Notes: generated by a model not told the origin, from the sequence alone. Shown: positions 25,983 to 35,233, counted from the first letter of the stretch. The stretch is DNA of 64,000 nucleotides from Erysipelothrix amsterdamensis (GCF_940143175.1 NZ_OW659496.1:1426001-1490000); one strand, 5' to 3'. Numbers and translations: made by a program.

Positions 25983-26583
25983 ATGAATTTGAATCCAATT
26001 AAATAATTTAAAAAGAAATCAATATTACTTGCAGCGGTTTTTGAATGATACTTACAGTATTTAACTTAAGAACGATTACTGCAAATGCATCAACTGTAGA
26101 TATGGTTGTTGGTAGAGATTATTATGTTACCTATGATTTTGAAAGAACTTCCAACCATCCTAAGTATCACCCCTCTTATAAATACTATGACTGGCATTGG
26201 GGAGATTTAAGTGTTGGCGGACAAATTGTATATTGCTTAGATCCTGAAACAAAGATTCCTAGTCCTAATGGCTATACAGCATCAAACTGGAATAATTATA
26301 CCAAAGCACAACAAGAACGAATGATTTTAATTGCTAACTATGGTGCTGGGTATAATGGTGAAAATAGTGCTAAAATGCGTTTTGCGACTCAGCTTCTTAT
26401 CTGGGAAGAGTAGGATAAAAAGTAAAGAACTTACGTGCTTATAGTGGAAGCATATTTGATATTTCAAATGAAATTTCACTTATCAACAGTCGCGTTGCAA
26501 GTCATACTGCTCGACCTTCATTTCATAACACAACAAGAAAAGTAAAGATTGGAGAGACATTTTCTTTTACTGACTCAAGACTT
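25983..26583 (+). pseudogene. Thioester-domain (TED) adhesin, N-terminal part, broken
   Basis: AAGGAGG and ATG 25983 start a signal-peptide-like region with a stop at codon 8, then a frameshift near 26045. The main frame (26045-26413) is a thioester domain: the cysteine is in VYCLDPETK and the glutamine in FATQLLIWE, the pair that forms the internal thioester used for covalent host binding. After TAG 26411 and another frameshift it continues NLRAYSGSIFDISNEIS to GETFSFTDSRL and stop at 26583. Several independent breaks show long decay. A downstream-type fragment of such a protein is at 13427-13753. Confidence 0.75.
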
Positions 26584-26799
26584 TAAAGATATTGTGTCAA
26601 CATTTTTATAATATTTTAAAAAACGTCAAGGGTAAACTCATCAATTCACTTAAAATAGGTCATAAGTTTTCAATTAGCAAAACACCTTTTATTTCTATGT
26701 TTTCAAGACTTTTGACATCTTTTTAACATCACAAAGATCTTATTCTTAAAAAAAGACCTCAATTTTTAATTGAAGTTATCTATCTTGTGACTTTTGATG

Positions 26800-27610
26800 A
26801 TATATACAATAAATTGCAATAACTCGCAGAGAATAAAATACTTGGTATGAAGATTAGAGATACACATGTTCGTTCTATCAATTCACGATTAATAGCATTA
26901 TTGAATCATGCTGAAAAATATTATAATCTCCAAAACAACCCTTGTAAAAGAGTTAGATGTATTGGATTTTAACATTAATCTAATATGAACTTTTGGACTA
27001 AAAATAAATTTCATAGTTTATCAATCAAGATGATGAATCTGAATGGATATATTGTAACGTTTTATTTTATACCGGACTTAGGGTCTGTGAACTTATTGCT
27101 ATAAGACTTAGGGACATTGATTTTGTTAGAGGCCGCTTAGATATCAATGAACTAGTTCAGTATATTAACCGTAATTACATATTTACAAAACCCAAGACAA
27201 AAAAGGAGAACTTATTGTTACATTACTTATTTTCTTGGTTGATAAAATAAATCGTTGATAGATACTATACTATTGATTTAGATGAACAAGTATTTGTTAC
27301 GGATTAAGGTAGACTAGCCAACTCTTAAAAGACTATTCTGAAAAAACGGTGTAAAAAGAATTTGAATTCGTACCTTCGACACCCTCACGCACCATTATTA
27401 ATTGAGCAACGAATACAACCTAATTTGATTCAAGAAAGGCTAGGACATGAAAAAATCGAAACATCCTTAGACACTTATTCTTATCTTTTCCTTAATAAAC
27501 AGTATCATCTTGCTGACTTCTTTATTACGTTAGCCTTGTCTGAAACTAACGAAGTAATTAATACTGATGGAAGTACTCATGATAATCTGATGATTGGAAC
27601 AACATCGTAA
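26800..27610 (+). pseudogene. Tyrosine recombinase (integrase), heavily decayed
   Basis: Pieces in shifting frames: core-binding domain (IALLNHAEKYYNLQNNPCK, 26892-26948), the catalytic arginine region (VLFYTGLRVCELIAIRLRDI, about 27055-27115), the lysine region (IFTKPKTKKE), and the C-terminus 27362-27610 with LRHPHAPLLIEQ, QERLGHEKIET and the tyrosine segment LDTYSYL. Many frameshifts and stops. It is a second integrase type, different from that at 15.3 kb, and belongs to the element adjoining guaA. Confidence 0.82.
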
Positions 27611-27744
27611 ATTAAACAATAAACTCTTTTGATGAATATTGACCTATTTCAATCATTAAATGGATGTGAATATGTATTTCCAATATCTTTTATATCTACT
27701 TTCAATGAAAAATTAATAGTATAAAGCCGTTTTAGTAACATATA

Positions 27745-27809
27745 TAATGTAAAGTACCCAAGACTTTATGACAAGGATACTTTACATTATGTACTGTTAA
27801 TGGTATTAT
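27745..27809 (+). promoter_or_regulatory. Promoter with inverted repeat before the HTH/membrane pair
   Basis: TAATGTAAAGTA (27745-27756) and TACTTTACATTA (27778-27789) are perfect 12-bp arms. The right arm contains the -35 TTTACA (27781-27786); TATTAT (27804-27809) follows after 17 bases. A probable operator for the downstream small regulator. Confidence 0.65.
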
Positions 27810-27838
27810 AGACATATGATAAATAAGGAGGTTTAAAT

Positions 27839-28153
27839 ATGAAAAATAATATATTGGAAAAGGCTCAAAATGAAAACAGAGATGAAAGAGAAGAAATGAT
27901 AAAAACAAAAGCTTTTCACATTGGATGGATATCTGTTTCTCTTGTAATGTTAATATTGATATTTATAAGAGGAGTTCATAATGAGTCTGCTAATGACATA
28001 ATGATGATATTTATGGCACAAACTAGTGCGGTGTTGTTTTATCAATACGTAAGTATCCCTACTAAAAAATCATATTTATTATTTGGGATTATAGCGCTCA
28101 TAGGATTTTTACTTGCTTTCGCATCTTTACTATCATCTTATATGGTTTACTAA
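27839..28153 (+). CDS. Three-segment membrane protein (DUF6442-like)
   Basis: A 104-residue protein with a charged N-terminus (NENRDEREEMIKTKAFHIG) and three hydrophobic segments (about 28-44, 52-70, 80-102). The layout is that of the small membrane proteins commonly encoded beside XRE regulators in Firmicutes. AAGGAGG is 7 bases before the ATG. The next gene, an XRE regulator, follows after 2 bases. Function unknown. Confidence 0.75.
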   Translation: MKNNILEKAQNENRDEREEMIKTKAFHIGWISVSLVMLILIFIRGVHNESANDIMMIFMAQTSAVLFYQYVSIPTKKSYLLFGIIALIGFLLAFASLLSSYMVY

Positions 28154-28155
28154 GT

Positions 28156-28374
28156 ATGAAAAAAGATAATGATAATTTGATACTTAAAAATTACTTAAAG
28201 GTAGCTAGAGCAGAGAAAAATATTACTCAAGAAGAACTAGCAAGACTAGTTGGAGTTTCACGACAAACCATAAGTTCAATTGAAACAACTCAATTTTATC
28301 CCTCTGCCAAATTAGCTTTAATTATCTGTATCGCCTTAGACAAAAAGTTTGAAGAATTATTTTACTTTGATTGA
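28156..28374 (+). CDS. Small XRE-family (Cro/CI) transcriptional regulator
   Basis: A 72-residue single helix-turn-helix protein: ITQEELARLVGVSRQTISSIETTQFYPSAKLALIICIALDK is the complete XRE motif. There is little spacing and no clear ribosome site, so translation is probably coupled to the membrane protein gene. Such regulators usually repress their own operon; the inverted repeat at 27745-27789 is the natural target. Confidence 0.92.
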   Translation: MKKDNDNLILKNYLKVARAEKNITQEELARLVGVSRQTISSIETTQFYPSAKLALIICIALDKKFEELFYFD

Positions 28375-28515
28375 TTATAGTTTTGAATGTTGATCATTTT
28401 TAAGTTCGTATTTTTGATTATCTATCATAATTTCTCATTAAAAAATAATTAATATTTTTAATTATATTTAAACTTCTCTTTAAAAAATATTCAACTACAA
28501 AGTCAAAATTTGGAT

Positions 28516-28542
28516 AAAAAGCAATCAAAATTGATTGCTTTT
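28516..28542. terminator. Terminator after the XRE gene
   Basis: AAAAGCAATCA, loop AAAT, TGATTGCTTTT; a near-symmetric stem with A and T tracts on both sides. Confidence 0.85.
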
Positions 28543-28580
28543 ATTACCGTTAAGGGTGTCTGATTCTACGGCTTCGTTTT

Positions 28581-28702
28581 GACATCACTTTGACATCACT
28601 CAAGCTCTTTTTCCCACCATTCCCATAATAGACAAGAGAAAAACCCACTAAACAGTGGGTTTTTGTTTTTTAAGTTAGCCAAAATTTTCCTACTCCCACT
28701 CA
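28581..28702. repeat. att junction D at the 3' end of guaA
   Basis: GACATCACTTTGACATCACT (28581-28600), the guaA terminator hairpin (28640-28663) and the core ACTCCCACTCA (28692-28702) which encodes the last residues and stop of GuaA. This is the chromosomal attachment site; the left flank is duplicated at junction B. Confidence 0.88.
28636..28668 (-). terminator. guaA terminator
   Basis: AAAACCCACT and AGTGGGTTTT form a 10-bp stem on either strand with A-rich and T-rich flanks. The same hairpin recurs at 22206-22238 and, decayed, at 21270-21306. Confidence 0.9.
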
Positions 28703-30222
28703 ATTGTTGCTGGTGGTTTTGAAGTACAATCATAGACGATGCGGTTAATTCCTTGAACCTCATTTACGATACGAACTGAGATTTTTTGGAGAATATCCCA
28801 TGGGATACGTGCAAAGTCTGCACTCATTCCATCAATTGATGTTACGGCACGGATTGCAAGTGTGTAATCATAAGTACGTTGATCACCCATGACACCTACA
28901 CTTCTTAAGTTTGTTAGTACGGTAAAGTATTGCCAGATTTCACGGTCAAGACCGGCTTTCGCAATTTCTTCACGGAGAATGTAATCACTCTCTTGTACAA
29001 TTTTAATTTTTTCTTCATCGACAGCACCAAGAATACGGATTGCGATTCCAGGTCCTGGGAATGGTTGACGGTGAACGATATGTTCTGGTAAACCAAGAAC
29101 AAGTCCTAATTTACGCACTTCATCTTTGAAAAGTGTATCAAGTGGCTCAATCAATTTGAAGTCCATATCTTCAGGTAATCCACCAACGTTATGGTGTGAT
29201 TTAATTGTTTGAGCGGTCTTTGTTCCTGATTCAATAACATCAGTATATAAAGTCCCTTGTGCTAACCATTTTGCATCGCGAAGTTTTTTTGTTTCATCTT
29301 CGAATACGTAAATAAATTCGTTACCGATAATTTTACGTTTCTTCTCAGGGTCATCAACGCCTGCAAGTTTGTCTAAGAAACGACGTTGTGCATCAACTTT
29401 AATTAAATTCATCTTAAAGTGATCTTGGAATACTTCCACTACACTGTCTGCTTCCCCTTTACGGAGTAGACCATGGTCTACAAAGATACATGTGAGTTGA
29501 TCACCGATTGCATGGTGTAAAAGTGCTGCAACAACAGCAGAGTCAACACCACCTGAAAGCGCACAGATAACATGTTCGTTACCTACTTTTTCACGGATAA
29601 TTGCAGTTTGTTCTTCAACAAAATGCTCCATATCCCATCCTGCTTCAGCTTTACATACGTTGAATACAAAGTTTTCTAACATTTCAATACCGTTTTCAGT
29701 ATTGCGTACTTCAGTATGGAATTGGATTCCATATTGTTTCTTTTCATCATTACCCATCATAACGATGTCTGTATTTTCTGATGAAGCATATACATCAAAT
29801 CCAGCAGGAACTGCTTTAACTTGATCGCCATGGCTCATCCAAACATTATATGATTCTGGTAATCCTTGAGTAATTGGGTTGTCTTGTTTTACTTCAATCG
29901 GTGCTAAGCCGTATTCACGTTTTGAATGTGATTCAACTTTACCACCATTTTGATGTGCCATGAGTTGCATACCATAGCATACACCTAAAATTGGTAATCC
30001 AAGTTCAAAAATTTCTTGATCAATGTGATATGCATTATCTGCATACACTGAGTTGGGTCCACCGGATAAAACGATACCAGCGATATCTTTATCTGCGCGG
30101 ATTTCTTCAGCTGTAATCTCATTATCTAATAATTCACTGTATACGCCTAAATCACGAATACGACGAACAATTAACTGATTATACTGTGACCCAAAGTCTA
30201 AAACAATAATCTTATTTGCCAT
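28690..30222 (-). CDS. guaA: GMP synthase (glutamine-hydrolysing)
   Basis: A 510-residue enzyme converting XMP, ATP and glutamine to GMP in the cytoplasm. The class I amidotransferase domain (about 1-190) has the nucleophile in GVCYGMQLM and the FHTEV histidine/glutamate. The ATP-pyrophosphatase domain has the P-loop [10 protein letters not shown] (about 222-231), and the dimerisation domain ends [13 protein letters not shown]. Its start overlaps the guaB stop by 11 bases. The last codons form the attachment core used by the integrated elements downstream; the end of the protein is preserved. Confidence 0.98.
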   Translation of the reverse strand: MANKIIVLDFGSQYNQLIVRRIRDLGVYSELLDNEITAEEIRADKDIAGIVLSGGPNSVYADNAYHIDQEIFELGLPILGVCYGMQLMAHQNGGKVESHSKREYGLAPIEVKQDNPITQGLPESYNVWMSHGDQVKAVPAGFDVYASSENTDIVMMGNDEKKQYGIQFHTEVRNTENGIEMLENFVFNVCKAEAGWDMEHFVEEQTAIIREKVGNEHVICALSGGVDSAVVAALLHHAIGDQLTCIFVDHGLLRKGEADSVVEVFQDHFKMNLIKVDAQRRFLDKLAGVDDPEKKRKIIGNEFIYVFEDETKKLRDAKWLAQGTLYTDVIESGTKTAQTIKSHHNVGGLPEDMDFKLIEPLDTLFKDEVRKLGLVLGLPEHIVHRQPFPGPGIAIRILGAVDEEKIKIVQESDYILREEIAKAGLDREIWQYFTVLTNLRSVGVMGDQRTYDYTLAIRAVTSIDGMSADFARIPWDILQKISVRIVNEVQGINRIVYDCTSKPPATIEWE

Positions 30223-31348
30223 GATAATTTGGTGCCTCCTTCACGTTGTCAACATCGTGAGGGTGACTTTCACGAAGTCCTGCGCCTGTGATTTTCACAA
30301 ACTGCGCTTTTTGGTGCATTTCTTCAATCGTTCCGCAACCACAGTAACCCATTCCAGAACGTAATCCACCAAGCATTTGATAAATAACATCACGAATTGA
30401 TCCTTTAAAAGGAACCGTCGCTTCAATACCTTCTGGCACAAGCTTCTTCAATTCAGAAACGCCACCTTGGAAATAACGATCACTTGAACCACGTTGCATC
30501 GCACTTAATGATCCCATTCCAACATAACCTTTAACCTTTTTACCAAATACTTCCATTACTTCTCCAGGTGTTTCTTCAGTACCCGCAAGTAACCCACCTA
30601 GCATAACACAACTTCCACCGGCTGCAAGTGCCTTTGCAATATCCCCGGATAGTTTAATACCACCGTCGGCAATAACACCCACACCATATTGGCGTGCTAC
30701 AGAGTAAACATCGTTTACAGCAGTCAATTGGGGAACCCCAACACCTGCTACAACACGTGTTGTACAGATTGATCCAGGACCAACACCAACTTTAATAACG
30801 TTAGCACCCGCATAGATTAGATCTGTTGCTCCCTGTGCAGTAACAATATTACCACCAACAATATCTAATTCTGGGAATTCGGCACGAATCATACGCACAG
30901 TGTCAATAACACCTTGTGAGTGTCCATGAGCACTATCAACCGCAACGATATCCACACCTGCTTCAACAAGTGCACGTACACGTTCTAATGATGATTCGCC
31001 AACGCCAACTGCAGCACCTACACGTAGGCGTCCTTGTGGGTCGATGTTTGCATCCTCGAATGATGATTCAACTTCAGTTTCTTTAACGGCTTTAATCATT
31101 GCAGCTTGAGCTTCAACGGGCATGTTTTTGTGCACAAATCCCATACCGCCCAATTTCGCAAGCATGATTGCCATGGCATCTTCAGTAACAGTGTCCATTG
31201 CAGCTGAAACAATAGGGATGTTCAGTGTAATTTTATCCGTTAGACGCGTTTGTAATTTAACTTGAGCTGGCACAACTTCTGACTTTGCAGGAACTAAAAG
31301 CAAGTCATCGAATGTGTAAGCTTCTTTAATTACTTTACCATTCATCAT
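30212..31348 (-). CDS. guaB: IMP dehydrogenase lacking CBS domains
   Basis: A 378-residue IMP dehydrogenase that makes XMP for GuaA. The barrel is complete: [10 protein letters not shown] start, [11 protein letters not shown] site, the catalytic loop [20 protein letters not shown] and the flap region [11 protein letters not shown]. Usual length is about 485-500 residues; the roughly 115-residue CBS pair between the early barrel strands is absent, with [20 protein letters not shown] bridging directly. The CBS pair is not needed for catalysis but mediates nucleotide control. I use the ATG at 31348 for its spacing to GGAGG; ATG 31354 is too close. Confidence 0.95.
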   Translation of the reverse strand: MMNGKVIKEAYTFDDLLLVPAKSEVVPAQVKLQTRLTDKITLNIPIVSAAMDTVTEDAMAIMLAKLGGMGFVHKNMPVEAQAAMIKAVKETEVESSFEDANIDPQGRLRVGAAVGVGESSLERVRALVEAGVDIVAVDSAHGHSQGVIDTVRMIRAEFPELDIVGGNIVTAQGATDLIYAGANVIKVGVGPGSICTTRVVAGVGVPQLTAVNDVYSVARQYGVGVIADGGIKLSGDIAKALAAGGSCVMLGGLLAGTEETPGEVMEVFGKKVKGYVGMGSLSAMQRGSSDRYFQGGVSELKKLVPEGIEATVPFKGSIRDVIYQMLGGLRSGMGYCGCGTIEEMHQKAQFVKITGAGLRESHPHDVDNVKEAPNYHGK

Positions 31349-31430
31349 ATTCATCTACCTCCATAAACTTATGGTATATTATACATAAAAGAACGCTAAT
31401 ATGAAAGCAAAATGTGCTAAAATAGTGAAT

Positions 31431-32231
31431 ATGGAAACTAAAAAAATAAAACTCGCGATTTTTGACATTGATGATACCCTCATCAAACGCGGAAAAGTCA
31501 AAATAGAAACAACAGCAGTTCAAGCAATTAACGATCTTAAAGCGAAAGGAATCGAAGTGATGATTGCGACCGGACGTGCTTTTTACTTCATCCATGATGA
31601 TATCCACGAAACGATTAATCCTGATTACTATGTCACGATTAATGGAGCGTGTGTCTATGATCATAATAAGGATGTAATTTTTAATGTGCCAATGGTGCGC
31701 AGTGAGGTCAATGCAATTATTGACTATTGCAATCACCACGATATTGGTTTAGCCATGAAGATGCAGCAGGATATGCGTGTCTATCGAAATCTTGAAATCT
31801 TTCAAACGGTTTATATGCAAGGCAGTGAAAAACAAGACATTCTTGTGGATTATTCAGATGCTAAGTCTATCGAAGAAGGTGATGAAGTCCCTATGGGTCT
31901 CTTTTTAATGGGTGATGAATCCCTCATCGAAGCCTCAAAAGCGCTATGTCCCGATGGTCATTATGCCAAAGCCTATGCCGATGCCTATGATATATATTCA
32001 AACCGTGCTGGTAAAATAGCTGGTATCAAAATTGTATTAGACCGTCTTGGTTTAACATGGGATGAGGTCATCGCATTTGGTGATGCCGCCAATGACCTCA
32101 CAATGCTTGAAATGGCTGCTATTGGGGTTGCCATGGGTAATGCACCTGAACATGTTAAGGAAGCAGCAGACTATGTCACAACCGATATTTTAGATAACGG
32201 CATCTATAACGCAATTCATACATTATTCTAA
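31431..32231 (+). CDS. HAD-family (Cof-type) phosphatase
   Basis: About 266 residues. Motif I is FDIDDTLI, motif II is ATGRAFY, and motif IV is AFGDAANDLTMLEMA, with a C2-type cap between, as in sugar-phosphate or flavin-mononucleotide phosphatases of the Cof group. Substrate unknown. The upstream ATG at 31401 has no ribosome site and ATG 31431 has none either; an extended -10 (TGCTAAAAT, 31415-31423) lies so close that the transcript may be leaderless. It diverges from guaB. Confidence 0.88.
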   Translation: METKKIKLAIFDIDDTLIKRGKVKIETTAVQAINDLKAKGIEVMIATGRAFYFIHDDIHETINPDYYVTINGACVYDHNKDVIFNVPMVRSEVNAIIDYCNHHDIGLAMKMQQDMRVYRNLEIFQTVYMQGSEKQDILVDYSDAKSIEEGDEVPMGLFLMGDESLIEASKALCPDGHYAKAYADAYDIYSNRAGKIAGIKIVLDRLGLTWDEVIAFGDAANDLTMLEMAAIGVAMGNAPEHVKEAADYVTTDILDNGIYNAIHTLF

Positions 32232-32252
32232 AACGCCGTACCAGGCGTTTTA
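32231..32252 (+). terminator. Terminator after the HAD gene
   Basis: AAAACGCC, 6-base loop, GGCGTTTT, then a short T run. Confidence 0.8.
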
Positions 32253-32271
32253 TTGCTTTCAAGGGGGATCT

Positions 32272-32997
32272 ATGAAACCAACACTTTACACACTTTGCCT
32301 GCTCCTTTTATTAAGTGGGTGTCACAAAGAAACAAAACAGTATTCGAAAACCGAAGGGGCAATTGGATCGGATGTCTTAGAAGTAGAACATCTCGAAAAC
32401 GTGGTCGTACCCGAACTTTTACGGCGCTACCAAAACATCAGTGTGGTTGACACACCGCCCATTGAGGAAGAAATTCTTGATGAGACGGATACAGAAGATG
32501 ATGCGGATTCGAATTTAGAACAAGCGGATATTTCATCCTATGGCATCAATTATAATTATAATGGCGACAAACCCGATCTTTCTCACCCAATGATTGCAGG
32601 TATGCCTAGCAAACTGCGTCAATATTTCTATGCATTTCGTCGTGGCTACCACGAGGTTCCAGAAGGTTCGTATGCGTATGTTATGCCACATGAACCATAT
32701 ATCTATTTACTTCAAGATTGGATGATTATGGATACAGAAAGCATGTATCATGAGATGGCTCATTTATACGGATTTGCTACGGGAGCTCATGATACTTTAG
32801 AGTGGGAAGCAATCTATTTGCAAGAATGGCAAGATGGCACCTATGGATCCACAAACACATATGAAGCCTTTGCGGAATCCGTTGCTGGTTATTTTATCAC
32901 ACCGGATCTTTTGGATGGAAAACCACAGTCAAGAGCTTATGTACATCAAATCTTTAAAGATTCCGAAAAACCGATTATCCCTCAAGGTGCTCATTAA
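32272..32997 (+). CDS. Lipoprotein with anthrax-LF/PPEP-like metalloprotease domain
   Basis: A 241-residue protein. The signal peptide ends in a lipobox LLSGC with the lipidated cysteine at 17. An acidic linker (about 60-90) leads to a zincin domain with HEMAH (H160-H164) and, 34-38 residues later, YEAFAESVAGYF supplying the third ligand glutamate. The spacing and the IYLQEW and YGSTNTYEAF segments match the ATLF/M34 fold of Pro-Pro endopeptidases. It is probably an extracellular membrane-anchored peptidase acting on surface or host proteins. AAGGGGG precedes the ATG. Confidence 0.75.
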   Translation: MKPTLYTLCLLLLLSGCHKETKQYSKTEGAIGSDVLEVEHLENVVVPELLRRYQNISVVDTPPIEEEILDETDTEDDADSNLEQADISSYGINYNYNGDKPDLSHPMIAGMPSKLRQYFYAFRRGYHEVPEGSYAYVMPHEPYIYLLQDWMIMDTESMYHEMAHLYGFATGAHDTLEWEAIYLQEWQDGTYGSTNTYEAFAESVAGYFITPDLLDGKPQSRAYVHQIFKDSEKPIIPQGAH

Positions 32998-33000
32998 TCC

Positions 33001-33182
33001 TTATGAGTAGACACAGTTGTTTTTAAATCAATGCTGAAACGCATAATAGCCTCATTGTTGAATGATAACGAACAGCGTAGGAACTAACATGTTTAAATGT
33101 CTTTGAATGCATGACAGTCCTTTATGGACACGAAAAGGAAAGTGAAATGATGGTTGAGGCTAACAACTGTGTCCACTCATAA
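33001..33182. repeat. Long inverted repeat, MITE-like or structured RNA
   Basis: TTATGAGTAGACACAGTTGT at 33001 and its complement ending at 33182 match over 21 bases with one mismatch, enclosing about 140 bases that also have a nested partial repeat (AGCCTCA at 33050 and TGAGGCT at 33155). It sits 3 bases after the lipoprotein stop. There is no reading frame inside. Confidence 0.6.
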
Positions 33183-33270
33183 ATGAACTCAAACCAAGAT
33201 TCACCCTAAAAACATTTTTATTCATCCCAAAACATTTATAATGAAATGAATTGCCTTCTTATTCTTAGAG

Positions 33271-33307
33271 AAAACCCCTTATCCACATTTATTGGATAAG
33301 GGGTTTT
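33271..33307. terminator. Bidirectional terminator
   Basis: AAAACCCCTTATCC and GGATAAGGGGTTTT form a perfect 14-bp stem with a 9-base loop, ahead of the convergent cyclodeaminase gene. Confidence 0.9.
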
Positions 33308-33364
33308 ATTTTGTATCAAGAGCTATTTACGTCGACAAAACACATCAAACATCAATGTGATTGT

Positions 33365-34339
33365 TTAGATTTCAGTACCAATTCCCAATTCGCGTGCTTT
33401 TTCATAAATCTTATGAGCCACCACAACATCAAGAACTGCAGTTCCTACAGATTTAAAGAATGTAATTTGATCATCTCGTTGACGTCCTTTTGAACCATCA
33501 AGTGCTAAGGTACCCATTTCCACAAAATCTTCTTTTGTTTTAAGATTTTGTTCAAGAGCACTCAAGACATCCCCAGCTTCTGCGAAAACGCCATCAAATG
33601 TATCAACCACAACAACATCTGCTTTCGCAATCGCTTCAACAGGAACTTCTTTCATTTCAGAAGTATAAGCACCCACACCATTAACGTGAGCACCTGGTTT
33701 CACAAGCGAACCGTCAAATACTGGACGTTTTGATGTTGTAACTGCAGTAATAATATCCGCATTTGAAATGGCTGCATCAACATCTTCAACTAAATAAATT
33801 TCAGTATTGTATGACGCAAATTTTTCATTCATGCGTGCTACAAATTTTTCCGCAAATTCACGGTTAAGATCCACAACACCCACACGGTCTAAATCACGAA
33901 CAACAAGCATCGCTTCTAGTTGAGATTCCGCTTGTCCACCTGCTCCAATTAAAACTGCTTCTTTCGCATCCGCACATGCAAGGTAATCCGTTGCCGCACC
34001 TTGAACAGCACCCGTTCTTAATTGTGTTAAATATGTACCATCGATCATGGCACAAACTTCACCCGTTTCCCCATCAAGAAGCACCATTTGTGCAGGTACT
34101 GCTGGTTTTCCAAGACTTGGATTATTTGGGAACACTGAAACAATTTTAATTCCTGTAGTATTCAACTCTGAAACATAAGCAGGCATAAATAAGTTTTGTC
34201 CATTTTTCGCATCAATATTTGTACGAAGGGGTACAGTTGTTCCACCTTCTGTATACATGCGTAACGCTTCTTTATCTGCTTCAATTGCTTCTTTCATTGA
34301 AAATATATTTTCGATATCACTTTTACTAATAACTAACAT
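33365..34339 (-). CDS. Ornithine cyclodeaminase / mu-crystallin family enzyme
   Basis: About 324 residues, the usual length for this NAD(P)-dependent family, whose members include ornithine cyclodeaminase, alanine dehydrogenase (archaeal) and ketimine reductases. The dinucleotide site is VLIGAGGQAESQ (about 128-139). The substrate segments PLRTNID and PAYVSE near the start and AMIDGTYLTQLRTGA (about 96-110) are conserved. It is the last gene of a unit with a TrmB regulator and a TauE-type permease. The exact substrate cannot be deduced. ATG 34339 has the better spacing to AGGAGG. Confidence 0.88.
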   Translation of the reverse strand: MLVISKSDIENIFSMKEAIEADKEALRMYTEGGTTVPLRTNIDAKNGQNLFMPAYVSELNTTGIKIVSVFPNNPSLGKPAVPAQMVLLDGETGEVCAMIDGTYLTQLRTGAVQGAATDYLACADAKEAVLIGAGGQAESQLEAMLVVRDLDRVGVVDLNREFAEKFVARMNEKFASYNTEIYLVEDVDAAISNADIITAVTTSKRPVFDGSLVKPGAHVNGVGAYTSEMKEVPVEAIAKADVVVVDTFDGVFAEAGDVLSALEQNLKTKEDFVEMGTLALDGSKGRQRDDQITFFKSVGTAVLDVVVAHKIYEKARELGIGTEI

Positions 34340-34348
34340 CATAGCCTC

Positions 34349-35233
34349 CTAGTTTGCTTCTACCAATTTTTTTGATTTAAAGAACTCTTCATAAATCATG
34401 CTTGCTCCACTATAAAGTAGAATTCCCGCTACAAGCCATTGTAACATACTTACATCTAACGACTTCACAAGGAAAACCGCAATAAGAACCCCTAATACTC
34501 CAAGTGTTGAAGTGAAAAGCGTAATCTTACGGCTATATTCTCCAAATTTAATAAATTGCATACTTCCAACAGGAACTGAGAATGTTGCAGCACCCATCAT
34601 AATTGGGAATGCAACCCCTGGGTTAAGACCCATTCCATAAACCGTAACCATTGTTAGTGCATAAGAACCAATACCAATATTATTTAAAGCACCAAAGATA
34701 AAGATTAAGATTGCAGTCACAACAAGTTTCACGCCATAAAGTCCTGTAGCAGTTCCACCTGATGGAATAATATTCATTTTACCTGCAACAATTAATGTTG
34801 ATGCAATTACAAGACCAATACCAATGAATTTACGAATCAATTCAACAGGTAGCTTCACAACAAAACGTGGTCCGACATAAGCACCTAAAATTTGTGCTCC
34901 AATACATACAAGTAATGTTGTAAGATCGACTTGAATTCCAGAGATGTATGATAATGCCATAACCGCTACGGGTAAAACACATTGTGTATTTAAAGTACCT
35001 GGTAAGCGTTTATCATCAACCCATTTTAATTTACGGTATAACACAGTTGAAATCGCAAAGTCTGAAATTCCAAATGTTGATAAGAAGAACATAATAAATG
35101 ATGAGATTGCAAGACCTACAGTTGGTGCAGGTTCTGCTTTTGTTTCTTCGCGGTGTGCTAATAAATCCATTACAAATTTTACTAAGAAGGCTCCGTTAAT
35201 TAAAACGATGGCTCCTAAAATCATTCCTAACAT
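34349..35233 (-). CDS. TauE/SafE-family membrane permease
   Basis: A 294-residue integral membrane protein with about eight hydrophobic segments. Two TauE/SafE half-repeats are seen (starting near residues 10 and 165). The family exports sulfite, sulfoacetate or other small organic anions. A glycine- and proline-rich segment YGMGLNPGVAFPIMMGAATFSVPVG is typical. It is cotranscribed upstream of the cyclodeaminase, so it may move a related amine or acid. AAGGGAG precedes the ATG. Confidence 0.85.
   Translation of the reverse strand: MLGMILGAIVLINGAFLVKFVMDLLAHREETKAEPAPTVGLAISSFIMFFLSTFGISDFAISTVLYRKLKWVDDKRLPGTLNTQCVLPVAVMALSYISGIQVDLTTLLVCIGAQILGAYVGPRFVVKLPVELIRKFIGIGLVIASTLIVAGKMNIIPSGGTATGLYGVKLVVTAILIFIFGALNNIGIGSYALTMVTVYGMGLNPGVAFPIMMGAATFSVPVGSMQFIKFGEYSRKITLFTSTLGVLGVLIAVFLVKSLDVSMLQWLVAGILLYSGASMIYEEFFKSKKLVEAN

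Noticed and set aside
15186-28702. CRISPR array
   Set aside because: The repeats are few, unequal in spacing and tied to the guaA core and integrase arms; no cas genes are present.
33311-33493. 60-codon plus-strand frame at the end of the cyclodeaminase gene
   Set aside because: It is antisense to conserved codons of that gene and has no start signal.
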